A stretch of 64,000 bases of DNA from Rhizobium leguminosarum (GCF_004123835.1 NZ_MZMU01000012.1:186001-250000); one strand, 5' to 3'. Positions 1-12,544 are shown, counted from the first letter of the stretch. Made by a program: numbers and translations. The notes: a model not told the origin generated them from the letters alone.

Positions 1-1714
1 GATGCCGCTTGCCGATCCTGTGATGGAGAAGCGCGAGAAAGAGCGCGGCTCGCTGATCGACGTCATGGAAATGGCGACACAATTTTTCCAGGATCAGCTG
101 CAGACGGCGAATGGGGCGAGGGCGCGCGCCTATCTGCGCGACCGCGGATTGACGGGACGCACCATCGAAACCTTCCGCCTCGGCTATGCGCCCGACAGCC
201 GCAATGCGCTCAAGGAATTCCTCGCCGGAAAGGGTGTCTCCAAGGAGCAGATCGAGGCCTGCGGTCTGGTTGTCCATGAAAACGTGCCGGTTTCCTACGA
301 TCGTTTCCGCGACCGCATCATGTTCCCGATCCTGTCGTCGCGGGAAAAGGTGATCGCTTTCGGCGGCCGCGCCATGTCGGCCGATGCGCCGGCCAAATAT
401 CTGAACTCCAACGAGACGGAGCTCTTCCACAAGGGCAATGTTCTTTACAATTTCGCCCGTGCGCGGCGCGCGATCCAGGGACCGGGCCGCGGCGATCCTC
501 AGGACGACAATGCGACCGGCACCATCATCGCCGTCGAAGGCTATATGGACGTGATCGCGCTGCATCAGGCGGGCATCGAGAATGCCGTCGCGCCGCTCGG
601 CACAGCGCTCACCGAAAACCAGCTCGAGCTGCTCTGGAAGATGGTGCCGCAGCCGGTGCTCTGCTTCGACGGCGACGGCGCCGGCATCCGCGCCGCCAAT
701 CGCGCCGCCGAACTGGCGTTGCCGCATCTGAAGCCCGGCCGTTCCGTTCGCTTCGCGCTTCTGCCCGATGGCAAGGATCCCGACGATCTCGTGCGCGATG
801 ACGGGCGCGCGCCTTTCGACAAGGTGATGAGCCAAGCAAAGCCACTCTCCGAGATGCTTTGGAGCCGGGAGATCAACACCGGCAAGTTCGACACGCCTGA
901 GGCGCGCGCCGAGCTCGAGGCGCGGCTGAAGCAACTGGTCGCCGTCATCGCCGACGAGAACGTCCGCCGTCACTACCAGCAGGATATTCGCGATCGGCTG
1001 AACGCCTTCTTCCAGCCGCAGTTCCAGAACCGCAACAATGGCGACCGCCGCGGCGGCTTCAACGGCAACGGCAATTACCGGACGGGCCGCGACAATGCGG
1101 GCAAGGCAGGACCGAAAAGCCCCAGCGTCATTTCCGAAAGGCTTGCCCGCTCGGGCCCGGTGCGCGGCCATCAGAACAATACCGCGCTACGCGAAAGCGT
1201 GCTGGCGCTGACCGTCGTCAATCACCCCTCGCTGATGATTGACGATTATGACGAGATCGCCGCGATCGAATATGACAGCCGCGAGCTGCAGCGGCTCTGG
1301 TCGGCGATGCTGGGGGCAGCCGCGGCCGTCGCGGGCCCGCATCTGACGCGCGAATATCTGACCGAAAGGCTGGAATTCGAAGGCTTCGGCCCGCTCATCA
1401 AGAGCCTCGACCAGCAGGTGCGCAATGCCCGGCTATGGATCGCAACCGAGGAGGCGGCGATGGAGGATGCGCGTGAGGGATACCGCCAGGCGCTGGCCTC
1501 CCACAAGCGGGCGAAGGCGTTGCGCCGGCAGAAGATCGAGCTTGAGCGCGAGATCGCACTGGCAACCGAAGCCGGCGACGGCGAGGCGATCGTTCAGTTG
1601 ATGCGAGCGCAGCAGGAAGTGCATTTCGAAGGGGTGCGCCTTGAGAACCAGGAGGCGATCATCGATGGCTTCGGCGTGCTTTCCGGCCGCGTCAAAGGGG
1701 CGGCGAACCACTGA
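1..1714 (+). CDS. dnaG: DNA primase, 3' part (5' end outside window)
   Basis: DnaG makes the RNA primers for DNA replication at the fork. The window opens inside the gene, so the N-terminal zinc-binding domain is not visible; about 570 residues remain of a protein that is usually 600 to 670 long. The catalytic core is intact. The TOPRIM glutamate motif VEGYMDV is near visible residue 178 and the metal-binding motif CFDGDGAG is near 221. A glycine- and asparagine-rich linker follows near residue 345, then the C-terminal helicase-binding region. The stop codon overlaps the recQ start (TGATG), so the two are probably translated together. The first in-frame ATG, at base 2, is internal and not the real start. 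Confidence 0.96.
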   Translation, partial: MPLADPVMEKREKERGSLIDVMEMATQFFQDQLQTANGARARAYLRDRGLTGRTIETFRLGYAPDSRNALKEFLAGKGVSKEQIEACGLVVHENVPVSYDRFRDRIMFPILSSREKVIAFGGRAMSADAPAKYLNSNETELFHKGNVLYNFARARRAIQGPGRGDPQDDNATGTIIAVEGYMDVIALHQAGIENAVAPLGTALTENQLELLWKMVPQPVLCFDGDGAGIRAANRAAELALPHLKPGRSVRFALLPDGKDPDDLVRDDGRAPFDKVMSQAKPLSEMLWSREINTGKFDTPEARAELEARLKQLVAVIADENVRRHYQQDIRDRLNAFFQPQFQNRNNGDRRGGFNGNGNYRTGRDNAGKAGPKSPSVISERLARSGPVRGHQNNTALRESVLALTVVNHPSLMIDDYDEIAAIEYDSRELQRLWSAMLGAAAAVAGPHLTREYLTERLEFEGFGPLIKSLDQQVRNARLWIATEEAAMEDAREGYRQALASHKRAKALRRQKIELEREIALATEAGDGEAIVQLMRAQQEVHFEGVRLENQEAIIDGFGVLSGRVKGAANH

Positions 1715-3582
1715 TGTCGCTGACCGAACGCAATGAACCGGGCTTTTCCGCTTCCGGCGCGCTGTTTTCTTCCGGCCGCTCGCCGCTCGATATCCTCAAG
1801 CAGGTCTACGGCTATTCCTCCTTCCGCGGTAAGCAGCAGCAGGTCGTCGAGCACGTGGTTTCTGGCGGCGATGCGGTCGTGCTCTTTCCCACAGGTGCGG
1901 GCAAATCGCTGTGCTTCCAGATTCCGGCGCTCTGCCGCGATGGCGTCGGCATCGTGGTTTCGCCGCTGATTGCGCTGATGCGCGATCAGGTCGAGGCGAT
2001 GAAGCAGCTCGGCATCCGCGCCGCAGCACTTAATTCCTCGCTGTCGCGCGAGGAGTTCGTCGAGGTTCGCCGCGCGCTTTCGGCAGGCCAACTCGACCTT
2101 CTCTATGTCACGCCCGAGCGCATTTTGACCGATGGTTTCCGCGAGCTGATCGCCAACGAGAAGATCGCGCTGTTTGCCATCGACGAGGCCCATTGCGTCT
2201 CGCAATGGGGCCATGATTTCCGGCCGGAATATCGTGCGCTCGGCCGGCTCGGCGAGCAATATCCGGGTGTGCCCAGGGTGGCGCTGACGGCGACGGCCGA
2301 TCCGCATACGCGCGACGACATCATCGAGCGGCTGGGGCTCGATGCTGCCGAGATCTTCACCACCAGCTTCGACCGTCCGAACATCGCCTACGAGATCGTC
2401 GAGCGTGACCAGCCGCGCCAGCAGCTGTTGCGGTTCCTGTCCGGCCACAAAGGCGACAGCGGCATCGTCTATTGCCTATCGCGCGCCAAGGTCGAAGATA
2501 CGGCCGAATGGCTGAACGGGCAGGGCATTCGTGCGCGTGCCTACCATGCCGGCATGGACAGGGTGGTTCGTGACGCCAATCAGGATGCCTTCCTGAAAGA
2601 AGAGAACCTTTGCCTAGTCGCCACCGTCGCCTTCGGCATGGGCATCGACAAACCGAACGTGCGGTATGTCGCCCATCTGGATCTGCCGGGGTCCGTCGAG
2701 GCCTATTATCAGGAGACCGGGCGTGCCGGCCGTGATGGCCTGCCGTCCGAGGTCTGGATGGCCTATGGCATGGCCGACGTGATCCAGCGCGGCCGGATGA
2801 TCGACGAAGGCAGCGCCGCCGCGGAGATCAAACGGGTCGAACGCGCCAAGCTCAACGCATTGCTGGCGATCTGCGAGACCGCCTCCTGCCGCCGCCAGGC
2901 GATCCTTGCCCATTTCGGCGAGGCGCATGCCGGCCAATGCGGCAATTGCGACACCTGCCTAAAGCCGGTCGAGACCTGGGAGGGCACAGAGGCGGCAATC
3001 AAGGCGCTGGCGGCGGTCTACCGCACCGGCGAGCGTTTCGGCGCCGGCCATGTCATCGATGTGCTCCTCGGCAATGTCAACGAAAAGACCGAACGTTTCG
3101 GCCATGCTGAAATGCCGGTCTTCGGCGCCGGCAAGGATATCCCGGCGCGCGTCTGGCAGTCGGTCTTCCGCCAGCTGCTGGCCATGGGGCTGATCCGTGT
3201 CGACCACGAGGCCTTCGGGGCGCTGAAGCTGGAGCCGGAGGCGCGCGCCGTCTTCAAACACGAGCGGCAGGTGTTCTTCCGCAAGGACCGGCCGGCCTCG
3301 GAACGGCGCACGAAGAAGGCGGAGCGCAGCGAGCGCAAATCGGGACTATCAGGCGCAGACGGCACTCTCTTCGAGGCGCTAAGGGCCGAGCGCATGGCGA
3401 TCGCGAAGTCGCTCGGCGTGCCGCCCTATGTCGTCTTCCCCGATACGACGCTGATCGCCTTTGCCACCGAGAAGCCACGGAGCCGCAAGGAACTGCTCGC
3501 CATATCAGGTGTCGGGCAGGCGAAGCTCGAGCGCTACGGCGATGCCTTCCTGGAGATCATCCTGGCGCAGGACAACGGCTGA
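1714..3582 (+). CDS. recQ: ATP-dependent DNA helicase RecQ
   Basis: RecQ is a 3'-to-5' DNA helicase used in recombination and repair of stalled forks. The 622 residues show the full layout: Walker A TGAGKSLC near residue 60, the DEAH box [19 protein letters not shown] near 155, a helicase C domain with the arginine-rich motif [10 protein letters not shown] near 335, a zinc cluster of four cysteines (CRRQ, then CGNCDTC) near 390-415, a winged helix, and a C-terminal HRDC domain from about 545. Length is normal for the family. The ATG overlaps the dnaG stop by one base, which fixes the start and suggests coupling with primase. Confidence 0.97.
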   Translation: MSLTERNEPGFSASGALFSSGRSPLDILKQVYGYSSFRGKQQQVVEHVVSGGDAVVLFPTGAGKSLCFQIPALCRDGVGIVVSPLIALMRDQVEAMKQLGIRAAALNSSLSREEFVEVRRALSAGQLDLLYVTPERILTDGFRELIANEKIALFAIDEAHCVSQWGHDFRPEYRALGRLGEQYPGVPRVALTATADPHTRDDIIERLGLDAAEIFTTSFDRPNIAYEIVERDQPRQQLLRFLSGHKGDSGIVYCLSRAKVEDTAEWLNGQGIRARAYHAGMDRVVRDANQDAFLKEENLCLVATVAFGMGIDKPNVRYVAHLDLPGSVEAYYQETGRAGRDGLPSEVWMAYGMADVIQRGRMIDEGSAAAEIKRVERAKLNALLAICETASCRRQAILAHFGEAHAGQCGNCDTCLKPVETWEGTEAAIKALAAVYRTGERFGAGHVIDVLLGNVNEKTERFGHAEMPVFGAGKDIPARVWQSVFRQLLAMGLIRVDHEAFGALKLEPEARAVFKHERQVFFRKDRPASERRTKKAERSERKSGLSGADGTLFEALRAERMAIAKSLGVPPYVVFPDTTLIAFATEKPRSRKELLAISGVGQAKLERYGDAFLEIILAQDNG

Positions 3583-3653
3583 GCGGACCCCTCGGATCCT
3601 TGAGATCGGGCGAGGAGGCATGGTAGATGCTTGTCTCTGACGGAGGAGTGCCG

Positions 3654-4382
3654 ATGGCCCAGAATATCTACGACCGACCGGAATTCTTCGCCGGATATAG
3701 CGGCATGAGACGATCCGTTCACGGGCTCGACGGAGCATCCGAGTGGCCGGCCGTGCGCGCGCTGCTGCCCGATCTTGCCGGCAAGCGCGTCGTCGATCTC
3801 GGCTGCGGCTTTGGCTGGTTTTCGCGTTTTGCCATGAGCCAGGGTGCTGCAAGCGTGCTTGCGCTCGACATCTCGGAAAAGATGATCGCCAGAGCAAGGG
3901 CCGATACGGCTGAAGCAGCGATCACTTATGAGATCGCCGATCTCGAGCATCTCATGCTTGCTCAAGCTTCTTTCGATTTCGCCTATAGCTCGCTAGCGCT
4001 GCATTATATCCAGGATTTCGCCGGTCTCGCCGCGACCGTCTATCGCGCGCTTTTGCCGGGATCGCATTTCGTCTTCACCATCGAGCATCCGATCTTCATG
4101 GCGCCGACCAATCCCGGCTGGGCAACCGATGCCGAGGGGCGACGCATCTGGCCGCTCGACCGCTATTCCGTCGAAGGTCCGCGCACCACCGACTGGCTCG
4201 CCAAGGGTGTCGTCAAGCAGCACCGCAAGCTCGGCACGACGCTCAACACCTTGATCGCGGCCGGCTTTACCCTTCGCCATGTCGAGGAGTGGAGCCCGAA
4301 CGAAGATGAGCTCCACGACAATCCAGATTGGGCGGAGGAGATGGACCGGCCGATGTTCCTGCTGATTGCGGTCCAGCGCTGA
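3654..4382 (+). CDS. class I SAM-dependent methyltransferase
   Basis: The protein has 242 residues and a Rossmann-type methyltransferase fold. The SAM-binding motif I, VVDLGCGFGWFSRF, lies near residue 45, followed by the acidic end of strand 2 (LALDIS) and a motif around DFAYSSLALHYI. The nearest families are the UbiE/Methyltransf_11 small-molecule methyltransferases; the substrate cannot be read from sequence. I prefer the ATG at 3654 over one nine codons upstream because GGAGGAG precedes it at proper spacing and the family begins close to MAQNIYDRP. It stands alone between recQ and kbl, with short gaps on both sides. Confidence 0.85.
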   Translation: MAQNIYDRPEFFAGYSGMRRSVHGLDGASEWPAVRALLPDLAGKRVVDLGCGFGWFSRFAMSQGAASVLALDISEKMIARARADTAEAAITYEIADLEHLMLAQASFDFAYSSLALHYIQDFAGLAATVYRALLPGSHFVFTIEHPIFMAPTNPGWATDAEGRRIWPLDRYSVEGPRTTDWLAKGVVKQHRKLGTTLNTLIAAGFTLRHVEEWSPNEDELHDNPDWAEEMDRPMFLLIAVQR

Positions 4383-4449
4383 AGAAGACAAGCCGGCGGC
4401 AATATGCTAACCCGGCGGGCAAAACGGAAATCTCTGGGAAAGGCCGTCC

Positions 4450-5637
4450 ATGACCTCGCAATTTCTCTCCCATCTCAGCAACGAGATCTCAGCGCTGAAG
4501 GATGCCGGCCTCTACAAATCCGAGCGGGTCATCAGCTCCAAGCAGGCGGGCGAGATCGCGATTTCCACCGGCGAGCGAGTGCTGAATTTCTGCGCCAACA
4601 ACTATCTCGGCCTTGCCGACAACGAGGAGCTGGCCGAGGCCGGCAAGCAGGCGCTCGATCGATACGGCTACGGCATGGCTTCGGTGCGCTTCATCTGCGG
4701 CACGCAGGAAGAGCATAAGCAGCTCGAAGCGCGCATCTCCTCTTTCCTCAGCATGGAAGACACGATCCTCTATTCCTCCTGCTTCGACGCCAATGGCGGT
4801 CTCTTCGAAACGCTGCTGTCCGAAGAGGACGCGATCATCTCCGACGCGCTAAACCACGCCTCGATCATCGACGGCGTCAGGCTTTCGAAGGCCAAGCGCT
4901 TCCGCTATGCCAACAACGATATGGCAGCGCTCGAAGAGGAGCTGAAAAAGGCCGAAGGCAGCCGCTTCAAGCTGATCGCCACCGACGGCGTCTTCTCGAT
5001 GGACGGCATCATCGCCAATCTCGGCGGCGTCTGCGATCTCGCCGAGAAATACGGGGCGATGGTCATGGTCGATGACAGCCATGCGGTCGGCTTCGTCGGC
5101 AAGAACGGCCGAGGATCGCCGGAATATTGCGGCGTCGAGGGCCGGATCGACATCATCACCGGCACGCTCGGCAAGGCGCTCGGCGGCGCCTCGGGCGGTT
5201 ATACTTCGGCGAAGGCCGAGGTCGTCGAATGGCTGCGGCAGCGCTCGCGGCCCTATCTGTTTTCGAACACGCTGGCGCCCGTCATCGCTGCCGCCTCGCT
5301 CAAGGTGTTCGACCTCATCGAAAACGGCGATGCCCTGCGCAAGCACCTTTCCGGCAATGCCGATCTCTTCCGCACAGAAATGACCAAGCTCGGCTTCACG
5401 CTTGCCGGCGAAGGCCATCCGATCATTCCCGTCATGTTGGGCGACGCCAAGCTCGCCCAGGATATGGCCGGCCTGATGCTGAAGAAGGGGATCTATGTGA
5501 TCGGCTTCTCCTTCCCCGTTGTGCCGAAGGGCCAGGCACGCATTCGCACGCAGATGTCGGCGGCGCATTCGCGGGCAGATGTCGAGCGGGCGATCGCGGC
5601 CTTTGCCGAGGCAGGGCGGGAATTGGGTGTGATTTGA
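4450..5637 (+). CDS. kbl: glycine C-acetyltransferase (2-amino-3-ketobutyrate CoA ligase)
   Basis: Kbl is a PLP enzyme of the alpha-oxoamine synthase family. With CoA it cleaves 2-amino-3-ketobutyrate, the product of threonine dehydrogenase, into glycine and acetyl-CoA. The 395 residues start with the typical [21 protein letters not shown]. They include the [10 protein letters not shown] motif near 40 and the PLP lysine in [13 protein letters not shown] near 245, with the DDSHAVGF motif before it. Length matches the family. tdh follows after about 215 bases that hold a repeat element, so the two genes of the threonine-to-glycine route are neighbours but not tightly joined. Confidence 0.96.
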   Translation: MTSQFLSHLSNEISALKDAGLYKSERVISSKQAGEIAISTGERVLNFCANNYLGLADNEELAEAGKQALDRYGYGMASVRFICGTQEEHKQLEARISSFLSMEDTILYSSCFDANGGLFETLLSEEDAIISDALNHASIIDGVRLSKAKRFRYANNDMAALEEELKKAEGSRFKLIATDGVFSMDGIIANLGGVCDLAEKYGAMVMVDDSHAVGFVGKNGRGSPEYCGVEGRIDIITGTLGKALGGASGGYTSAKAEVVEWLRQRSRPYLFSNTLAPVIAAASLKVFDLIENGDALRKHLSGNADLFRTEMTKLGFTLAGEGHPIIPVMLGDAKLAQDMAGLMLKKGIYVIGFSFPVVPKGQARIRTQMSAAHSRADVERAIAAFAEAGRELGVI

Positions 5638-5650
5638 GTGAGGCTTGCTC

Positions 5651-5813
5651 CCTCTTCTCCCCAGCGGGGAGAAGGTGGCCCGAAGGGTCGGATGAGGGGG
5701 TGAGCGAAGCGAAGTTTCGAGCGGCAAGCGAGAAACAAAGTAAGCGTTATATGGTGTGCCGTGCCGCCCCCTCATCCGCCCTACGGGCACCTTCTCCGTT
5801 GGGGAGAAGAGGG
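5651..5813. repeat. rhizobial intergenic inverted repeat (RIME-like), copy 1
   Basis: Two arms of about 50 bases face each other at 5651-5700 and 5767-5813, separated by about 65 bases. Each arm contains a small hairpin built on TTCTCCCC..GGGGAGAA and ends in GGATGAGGGG or its complement. Near-identical arms occur at 37446-37601 and 55698-55857, with a degenerate form near 51640. This matches the common RIME1-type element of Rhizobiaceae as I know it. It fills the kbl-tdh gap and could act on mRNA ends. Confidence 0.85.
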
Positions 5814-5853
5814 AGTCGAGAGGCCGGCGCCAAACAAATGTGGGGATGGTTGA

Positions 5854-6891
5854 ATGTCGAACATGATGAAGGCGCTGGTCAAAGCGAAACCGGAAGTCGG
5901 GCTCTGGATGGAGAATGTGCCGGTGCCCGAGGTCGGGCCGAACGATGTGCTGATCCGGGTGAAGAAATCGGCGATCTGCGGCACCGACGTCCATATCTGG
6001 AACTGGGACCAGTGGGCGCAGAAGACCATTCCGGTGCCGATGGTGGTCGGCCATGAATTCTCCGGCGAGATCGCCGAGATCGGTTCGGCGGTCACCCGCT
6101 ATCATGTCGGCGAGCGGGTCTCCGGCGAGGGGCATATCGTCTGCGGCAAGTGCCGCAACTGCCGGGCGGGCAGGGGGCATCTCTGCCGAAATACGCTCGG
6201 CGTCGGCGTCAACCGCCCGGGTTCGTTCGGCGAATTCGTCTGCATTCCCGAAGGCAATGTCGTACCGATCCCGGATGATATTTCCGACGAGATCGCCGCG
6301 ATCTTCGATCCGTTCGGCAATGCCGTGCACACCGCGCTCTCCTTCGATCTCGTCGGCGAGGACGTGCTCGTCACCGGCGCCGGGCCGATCGGCATCATGG
6401 GCGCGCTTGTCGCCAAGCGATCCGGCGCCCGCAAGGTCGTCATCACCGATATCAATCCTCATCGGCTGGAGCTGGCGCGCAAGCTCGGCATCGACCATGT
6501 CGTCGACGCATCGAAGGAAAACCTCGCCGACGTGATGAAGGCGATCGGCATGACGGAAGGATTCGACGTCGGGCTGGAAATGTCGGGGGCCGCACCTGCC
6601 TTCCGCGACATGATCGACAAGATGAACAATGGCGGCAAGATCGCTATCCTCGGCATCGCGCCGGCCGGCTTCGAAATCGACTGGAACAAGGTGATCTTCA
6701 AGATGCTCAATCTCAAGGGCATCTACGGCCGCGAGATGTTCGAGACCTGGTACAAGATGATCGCCTTCGTCCAGGGCGGCCTCGATCTCGCGCCCATCAT
6801 CACCCACCGGATCGGCATCAACGATTTCCGCGACGGCTTCGAGGCGATGCGGTCGGGCAATTCCGGCAAGGTTGTGATGGACTGGATGTGA
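5854..6891 (+). CDS. tdh: L-threonine 3-dehydrogenase
   Basis: Tdh is a zinc- and NAD-dependent medium-chain dehydrogenase. It oxidises threonine to 2-amino-3-ketobutyrate, which Kbl then cleaves. In 345 residues the catalytic zinc cysteine lies in [13 protein letters not shown] near residue 42, followed by GHEFSGEI. The structural zinc cluster [15 protein letters not shown] is near 95-110, and the NAD Rossmann motif is near 170 ([11 protein letters not shown]). The C-terminal end SGKVVMDW is typical of Tdh. The gene is in tandem with kbl, which supports the assignment over other sugar-alcohol dehydrogenases of the same fold. Confidence 0.95.
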   Translation: MSNMMKALVKAKPEVGLWMENVPVPEVGPNDVLIRVKKSAICGTDVHIWNWDQWAQKTIPVPMVVGHEFSGEIAEIGSAVTRYHVGERVSGEGHIVCGKCRNCRAGRGHLCRNTLGVGVNRPGSFGEFVCIPEGNVVPIPDDISDEIAAIFDPFGNAVHTALSFDLVGEDVLVTGAGPIGIMGALVAKRSGARKVVITDINPHRLELARKLGIDHVVDASKENLADVMKAIGMTEGFDVGLEMSGAAPAFRDMIDKMNNGGKIAILGIAPAGFEIDWNKVIFKMLNLKGIYGREMFETWYKMIAFVQGGLDLAPIITHRIGINDFRDGFEAMRSGNSGKVVMDWM

Positions 6892-6901
6892 GGAGGACGA
6901 C

Positions 6902-7249
6902 ATGCTCCATGAAGGAAGCTGCCATTGCGGCAACGTGGCTTTCGAGGTCGAAGGCGAATTCAGCGAGGCGCTCGACTGCAACTGCTCGCTCTGTCGCAGG
7001 CGGGGCGGACTTCTCGCCTTCGTGCCGCGCGAGAAGCTGGTGCTGAAAACGCCGGAGGACAATCTGTCTACCTATACTTTCAACCGGCATGTCATCCGGC
7101 ATCACTTCTGCGCCAATTGCGGGATTGCACCGTTCGGCGAAGGCGTGGCCCCGGACGGCTCGGCGATGGCCTCGATCAATCTGCGCTGCATCCCGGCGGT
7201 CGATCTCGGTGCGCTGAAGGTGACGGCGTATGACGGCGCGGTGCGCTAG
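6902..7249 (+). CDS. GFA-family zinc protein (formaldehyde-activating-like, CENP-V type)
   Basis: A 115-residue protein of the Gfa family (glutathione-dependent formaldehyde-activating enzyme fold). The zinc ligands are visible as GSCHCG at residues 5-10, LDCNCSLCRR near 30 and HHFCANCG near 67. Family members bind zinc and have been linked to S-hydroxymethylglutathione formation, but most single-gene members have no proven role. It starts 10 bases after the tdh stop behind GGAGGA, so it is likely cotranscribed with tdh. The link to threonine breakdown is positional only. Confidence 0.85.
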   Translation: MLHEGSCHCGNVAFEVEGEFSEALDCNCSLCRRRGGLLAFVPREKLVLKTPEDNLSTYTFNRHVIRHHFCANCGIAPFGEGVAPDGSAMASINLRCIPAVDLGALKVTAYDGAVR

Positions 7250-7718
7250 GCCAACAGCCCTCACGCCAAAGGCGCATATATCGTCGGCACAACTTCAGAA
7301 ATGGCAGAAATGACGGGTATCGCGGTCAAAATATCTGCTGCCCTTGTCTTTTGTTCGCCGCATCTTAAATAAGGGTTCGCAATCGCTGCCGCGGTTCAAA
7401 GCCTGTGGATAAGGCTTTTTCCGATTTTTCGTGGGCTTTTTTTCTGGAAAAGCTTGACGAGAACAAAAAATGTGGGAATCACCGTTCGACTTGTTGAATG
7501 GTGAACTGGGTCAAGGCGGATCGCGCAACCATGGCCGGAAATCCAAAAGCAAGAAAGCTTTGCTGTCCGGTGCCGGTAATCGTGGTTAATCAGGCTTTAA
7601 ATGTCATCCCGTTAGGTGGGCAAAGGTGATTCGAGGGCGGCGCGTGCGGCGCGTCAGGCCCTGAGACAGCCCGTTCACCGTAGCGAGATTGGATAGCGTC
7701 AGGAAGGCGACGATATAA
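7250..7718 (+). promoter_or_regulatory. upstream region of rpoD
   Basis: These 469 bases contain no convincing gene. The middle part (about 7370-7480) is AT-rich, with T and A runs and a TTGAC-like box at 7454-7458 (AGCTTGACGAG), so it is the likely promoter area for rpoD. I could not settle a -10 box or tell whether a heat-shock promoter is present. AGGAAGG at 7700-7706 is a plausible ribosome binding site for rpoD. Confidence 0.5.
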
Positions 7719-9776
<2,058 letters not shown>

Positions 9777-9802
9777 GGCTTCGGCCACGTCGTCCTGATT
9801 GG

Positions 9803-9834
9803 AAAAGCCGGGCTTTGCGCCCGGCTTTTGCTTT
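9803..9834 (+). terminator. Rho-independent terminator of rpoD
   Basis: A perfect 10-base stem AAAAGCCGGG / CCCGGCTTTT with a 7-base loop lies 27 bases after the rpoD stop and is followed by GCTTTT. Confidence 0.9.
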
Positions 9835-10032
9835 TCCTGATTAATACCAATGATCCCGGCGCCTTTCTTGTCCCTCCACGGTGACAGGCCTATAATCCGG
9901 CCACGGGGAAGGCATCGATCGCAACGCGCGACCGAGGGTCGACGTATGCCTGCATGGCCCAGCCTCCCTAGATCCGAATAATTTTAGGCTTGACCGGCCA
10001 AAATCTGAATTTGGATCTACGCCAAAAAAATA

Positions 10033-10080
10033 GAGCATGACGTCGTCCGGAAAGCTCTCACACTCTTCGGCATCATGCTC
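10033..10080. repeat. short rhizobial palindromic element (GAGCATGA family)
   Basis: The ends GAGCATGA (10033-10040) and TCATGCTC (10073-10080) are exact inverted repeats. The interior (CGTCGTCCGGAAAG..CACACTCTTCGG) is the form seen in many rhizobial intergenic spaces, as I recall it. It sits right before the GYD gene. The rest of the 317-base gap after rpoD shows only the terminator. Confidence 0.7.
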
Positions 10081-10093
10081 TGGGAGGTGCGAC

Positions 10094-10387
10094 ATGACCA
10101 CTTACATTCTTTTGATCAATTGGACGGATCAGGGCATCCGCAATGTGCGCGACTCGGCAAAACGGCTCGATGCCGCGAAGAAATTGCTCACCAGCGTCGG
10201 CGGCTCCTTCAACCAGTTCTATCTGACGATGGGCGGGCACGATATGGTCGCCGTCTGCGAGGCGCCCGATGACGCCGTCATGGCGCATTTTACCCTCTCG
10301 CTGGCGATGGGCGGCAATGTCCGCACGGAGACGCTGAAGGCATTCCCGGAGGCCGCCTACCGGGATCTCATCGGCTCGCTCGGGTAG
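10094..10387 (+). CDS. GYD domain-containing protein
   Basis: A 97-residue protein of the GYD family, a small ferredoxin-like alpha/beta fold named for a conserved Gly-Tyr-Asp motif; here the motif reads GGHDMVAVCEAPDD near residue 50. The start TYILLINWTDQGIRNVRDS is typical. Members have no proven biochemical role. I place the start at 10094 because GGGAGG precedes it and homologues begin with MTTYI; an upstream in-frame ATG lies inside the palindromic repeat. It is probably a single-gene unit. Confidence 0.85.
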   Translation: MTTYILLINWTDQGIRNVRDSAKRLDAAKKLLTSVGGSFNQFYLTMGGHDMVAVCEAPDDAVMAHFTLSLAMGGNVRTETLKAFPEAAYRDLIGSLG

Positions 10388-10561
10388 CCGGAGCCGGAAA
10401 TCGTCGATCTTGAAGGTTGCGGAGCGTTGGCTGCGCTGGCAGTGTCGCGGCGTGCTTCAATTTCCGCGGCAGGCTCCGGCCCGACTTTCGGCAAGCTCAT
10501 GATGAAAGCGCTCCTCAGTTTCATGATCGTCATCGATCGACCGATAGCCGCTTCCTGACCG

Positions 10562-11299
10562 ATGGAACTGGCGGCGGGCAAATGGGATGACGGGATCCGG
10601 CGGGGCGCTGCGGCGTCGTTCGCGCTGCATGCCATCGCGATCCTGCTCCTTCTGCTGCTGTTGCCGAAGGCCGAGCCGCCGCTGCCATTGCCGGATGACG
10701 GTCTCTCGGTGGAGATCGTGCCGCAGTCCGTGGAGCCGCTGAAAATGCCTGAGTCGGCCAAGGCGCCCTCGCCGGAACAGGCCAAGCCTGAGGCGGCAAA
10801 ACCCAAAGCCGAGCCGGCGGCGCCGGTTGCAACCAATCCGCCTGCTGCGGCAATGCCTTCTGTGGCACCGATCACTTTGCCGGTGCCAAAGCCGGCTGTA
10901 TTCGTCGAGGCAAGGCAGCTGTTTTCCGACAAGGTCCTTGCCGATCCACGCAGCCGACGCGCCCGCGAGGCGCTGCGTGGTCTTGCTGGCAGCGAGCGCA
11001 ATCTGCAGCTCTGTGACCTCGAGGCGCTGGAGCAGGTGCGCCGGGCGCATCCGGCCATGGCGCCGGATGCGCTTGCGCCCTATGCCATGGCGGCGGAGAA
11101 GGTCAGCGGCAACAGCGTCGAGGTGAAGGGCGGCGCCTTCCGCAGCAAACGGAAATGGTACAATATCCAGTTCAAATGCGAGCTCGATGCCGGCTCCGGC
11201 AAGGTCCTGTCTTTCGCCTTTCTCGTCGGCGATGCCATTCCGAAAGGCGAATGGCAGGAGCACAATCTGGTGGCCGAGGATGGAGCCGCCGACCAATAA
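10562..11299 (+). CDS. DUF930 protein, TonB-like architecture (first of tandem pair)
   Basis: A 245-residue protein with a short cytoplasmic start, one membrane helix near residues 20-35 (HAIAILLLLLLLP), a proline-, alanine- and lysine-rich periplasmic stretch (about 60-110), and a C-terminal DUF930 domain. That domain contains ARQLFSDKVLADPRSR, a two-cysteine pattern (LCDLEAL and FKCEL) and KRKWYNIQFKCE. The layout resembles TonB or TolA, where a Pro-rich arm spans the periplasm, but there is no recognisable TonB C-terminal motif. Function unknown. The next gene is a paralogue with the same plan, and no ExbB/ExbD genes are nearby. The start at 10562 lacks a strong ribosome site. Confidence 0.75.
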   Translation: MELAAGKWDDGIRRGAAASFALHAIAILLLLLLLPKAEPPLPLPDDGLSVEIVPQSVEPLKMPESAKAPSPEQAKPEAAKPKAEPAAPVATNPPAAAMPSVAPITLPVPKPAVFVEARQLFSDKVLADPRSRRAREALRGLAGSERNLQLCDLEALEQVRRAHPAMAPDALAPYAMAAEKVSGNSVEVKGGAFRSKRKWYNIQFKCELDAGSGKVLSFAFLVGDAIPKGEWQEHNLVAEDGAADQ

Positions 11300-11376
11300 C
11301 CCTCATCGCTGCTCGATCACGCGGTTTTTTTCTTTTGTGGCTTGATGCTGCCGGCTTTAGAGGCCACATCGCTGCT

Positions 11377-12435
11377 GTGACAGAAGAAGACGTGGAACCG
11401 GCGGAAACGCAGCACGAAACGGGAAAGCAGCGGCCTGAAATCCGCTGGGGCGTCGTTGCGTCCGTTGTTGCGCATATTCCTATCATTGCTCTCCTCATTC
11501 TCGGGCTGCCGAAAATCGAGCCGAAGCCTGTCGAAGACGAGAGCGTAAAGGTGGAACTCGTTCCCCCGCCGGAGGAGAAGAAGCCGGAGCCGAAACCCGA
11601 GGAAAAGCCACCGGAGCCGAAGCCGCCCGAAGAGGCGAAGAAGGAACCGCCTCCACCGCCTTCGCCACCGCCGCCAGCCGCTGCGCAGCCTAAGACGGCT
11701 GCCCAGCAAGCCAATCCAATGCCGACTCTGCGCCCTGTCACCGAGTTTGGCGATAAGAATAGCGGTCCCGCAAAGTCATTGGCGGGCAATTCCTCCCAAG
11801 GCGAAGCAAAGCCTGCAACGGCACCGCCACAGCGCGATTCTGAGTCTGAGCAGATGCCCGCACAGGCTGCTGCGAAAAAGCCGCAGCCCGAGACGCCTCC
11901 GTCAAAGCCTGTCCCAGATGATGTAAAGCTTCCCGAGGTCGCGACGGCTGACGTTTCTCCTGAGCGTAACGGGCCGTCGGCAGAAGTATCTGGCGACACC
12001 AAGACCAGTATCGAACCGGCCAAGCCGCCGGCGCAGAAGCCTAGTGAAGAGCCGAAGGCGGTTGGTAAGAATAATGATCTGCCTAACGCCAAAACGCTCT
12101 TTTCACGGACCGCAGATGGCGGTTCTATTGCGCAAACTGCGATCGACGGTCTTCCGCGCAAAGATCGAGTGGCTACGCTTTGCGCCACTGAGCTTGGGGG
12201 CCAACTCACTAACGGTTCACCGAGGTATTCTCCGTTCGCATTGCCTAATCGTCCGTTGTCAAGCGGCACCGTTGTCATTGCGGATGATGAAGCCTTTGGC
12301 ACAGCCAAAGGCTGGTATCACGTTCGTTTCCGTTGCGAGGTGGATGAAGATGCCACGAAAGTCGTGTCGTTTGCACACAAGGTCGACGGATTGATCCCTC
12401 GCAGCCAATATGCGAAGTACCGTATCCGCGACTAG
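11377..12435 (+). CDS. DUF930 protein, TonB-like architecture (second of tandem pair)
   Basis: About 352 residues from a GTG at 11377. It has a membrane helix (VVASVVAHIPIIALLILGLP near 23-42), a very long Pro/Lys/Glu-rich segment (about 50-100), a low-complexity linker to about 235, and a C-terminal DUF930 domain (AKTLFSRTADGGS, then LCATELGG, GWYHVRFRCEVD). The ending KGWYHVRFRCEVDEDATKVVSFAHKVDGLIP is clearly related to the previous gene, so this is a tandem duplication with an expanded linker. Codon choice is visibly less GC-biased than in the neighbours. The GTG start is inferred: the frame remains open farther upstream but runs into the previous gene. Confidence 0.65.
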   Translation: MTEEDVEPAETQHETGKQRPEIRWGVVASVVAHIPIIALLILGLPKIEPKPVEDESVKVELVPPPEEKKPEPKPEEKPPEPKPPEEAKKEPPPPPSPPPPAAAQPKTAAQQANPMPTLRPVTEFGDKNSGPAKSLAGNSSQGEAKPATAPPQRDSESEQMPAQAAAKKPQPETPPSKPVPDDVKLPEVATADVSPERNGPSAEVSGDTKTSIEPAKPPAQKPSEEPKAVGKNNDLPNAKTLFSRTADGGSIAQTAIDGLPRKDRVATLCATELGGQLTNGSPRYSPFALPNRPLSSGTVVIADDEAFGTAKGWYHVRFRCEVDEDATKVVSFAHKVDGLIPRSQYAKYRIRD

Positions 12436-12544
12436 TCCTCGGAACCTCTATCGTGTCGCAGCTTCACAACAAGCCACGCGCAAGGAACCGCTCCTAGCTT
12501 CTTCCCATGGCCGTGATGATTCCGGTGAAGAAGGGACAAATGAT

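Noticed and set aside
4849-7062. A 737-codon minus-strand open frame across kbl, the repeat and tdh
   Set aside because: It reads through two certain genes and a repeat element, which no real protein would do.
9841-10101. An 86-codon minus-strand frame between rpoD and the GYD gene
   Set aside because: It includes the palindromic repeat, has no ribosome site and shows no gene-like composition.
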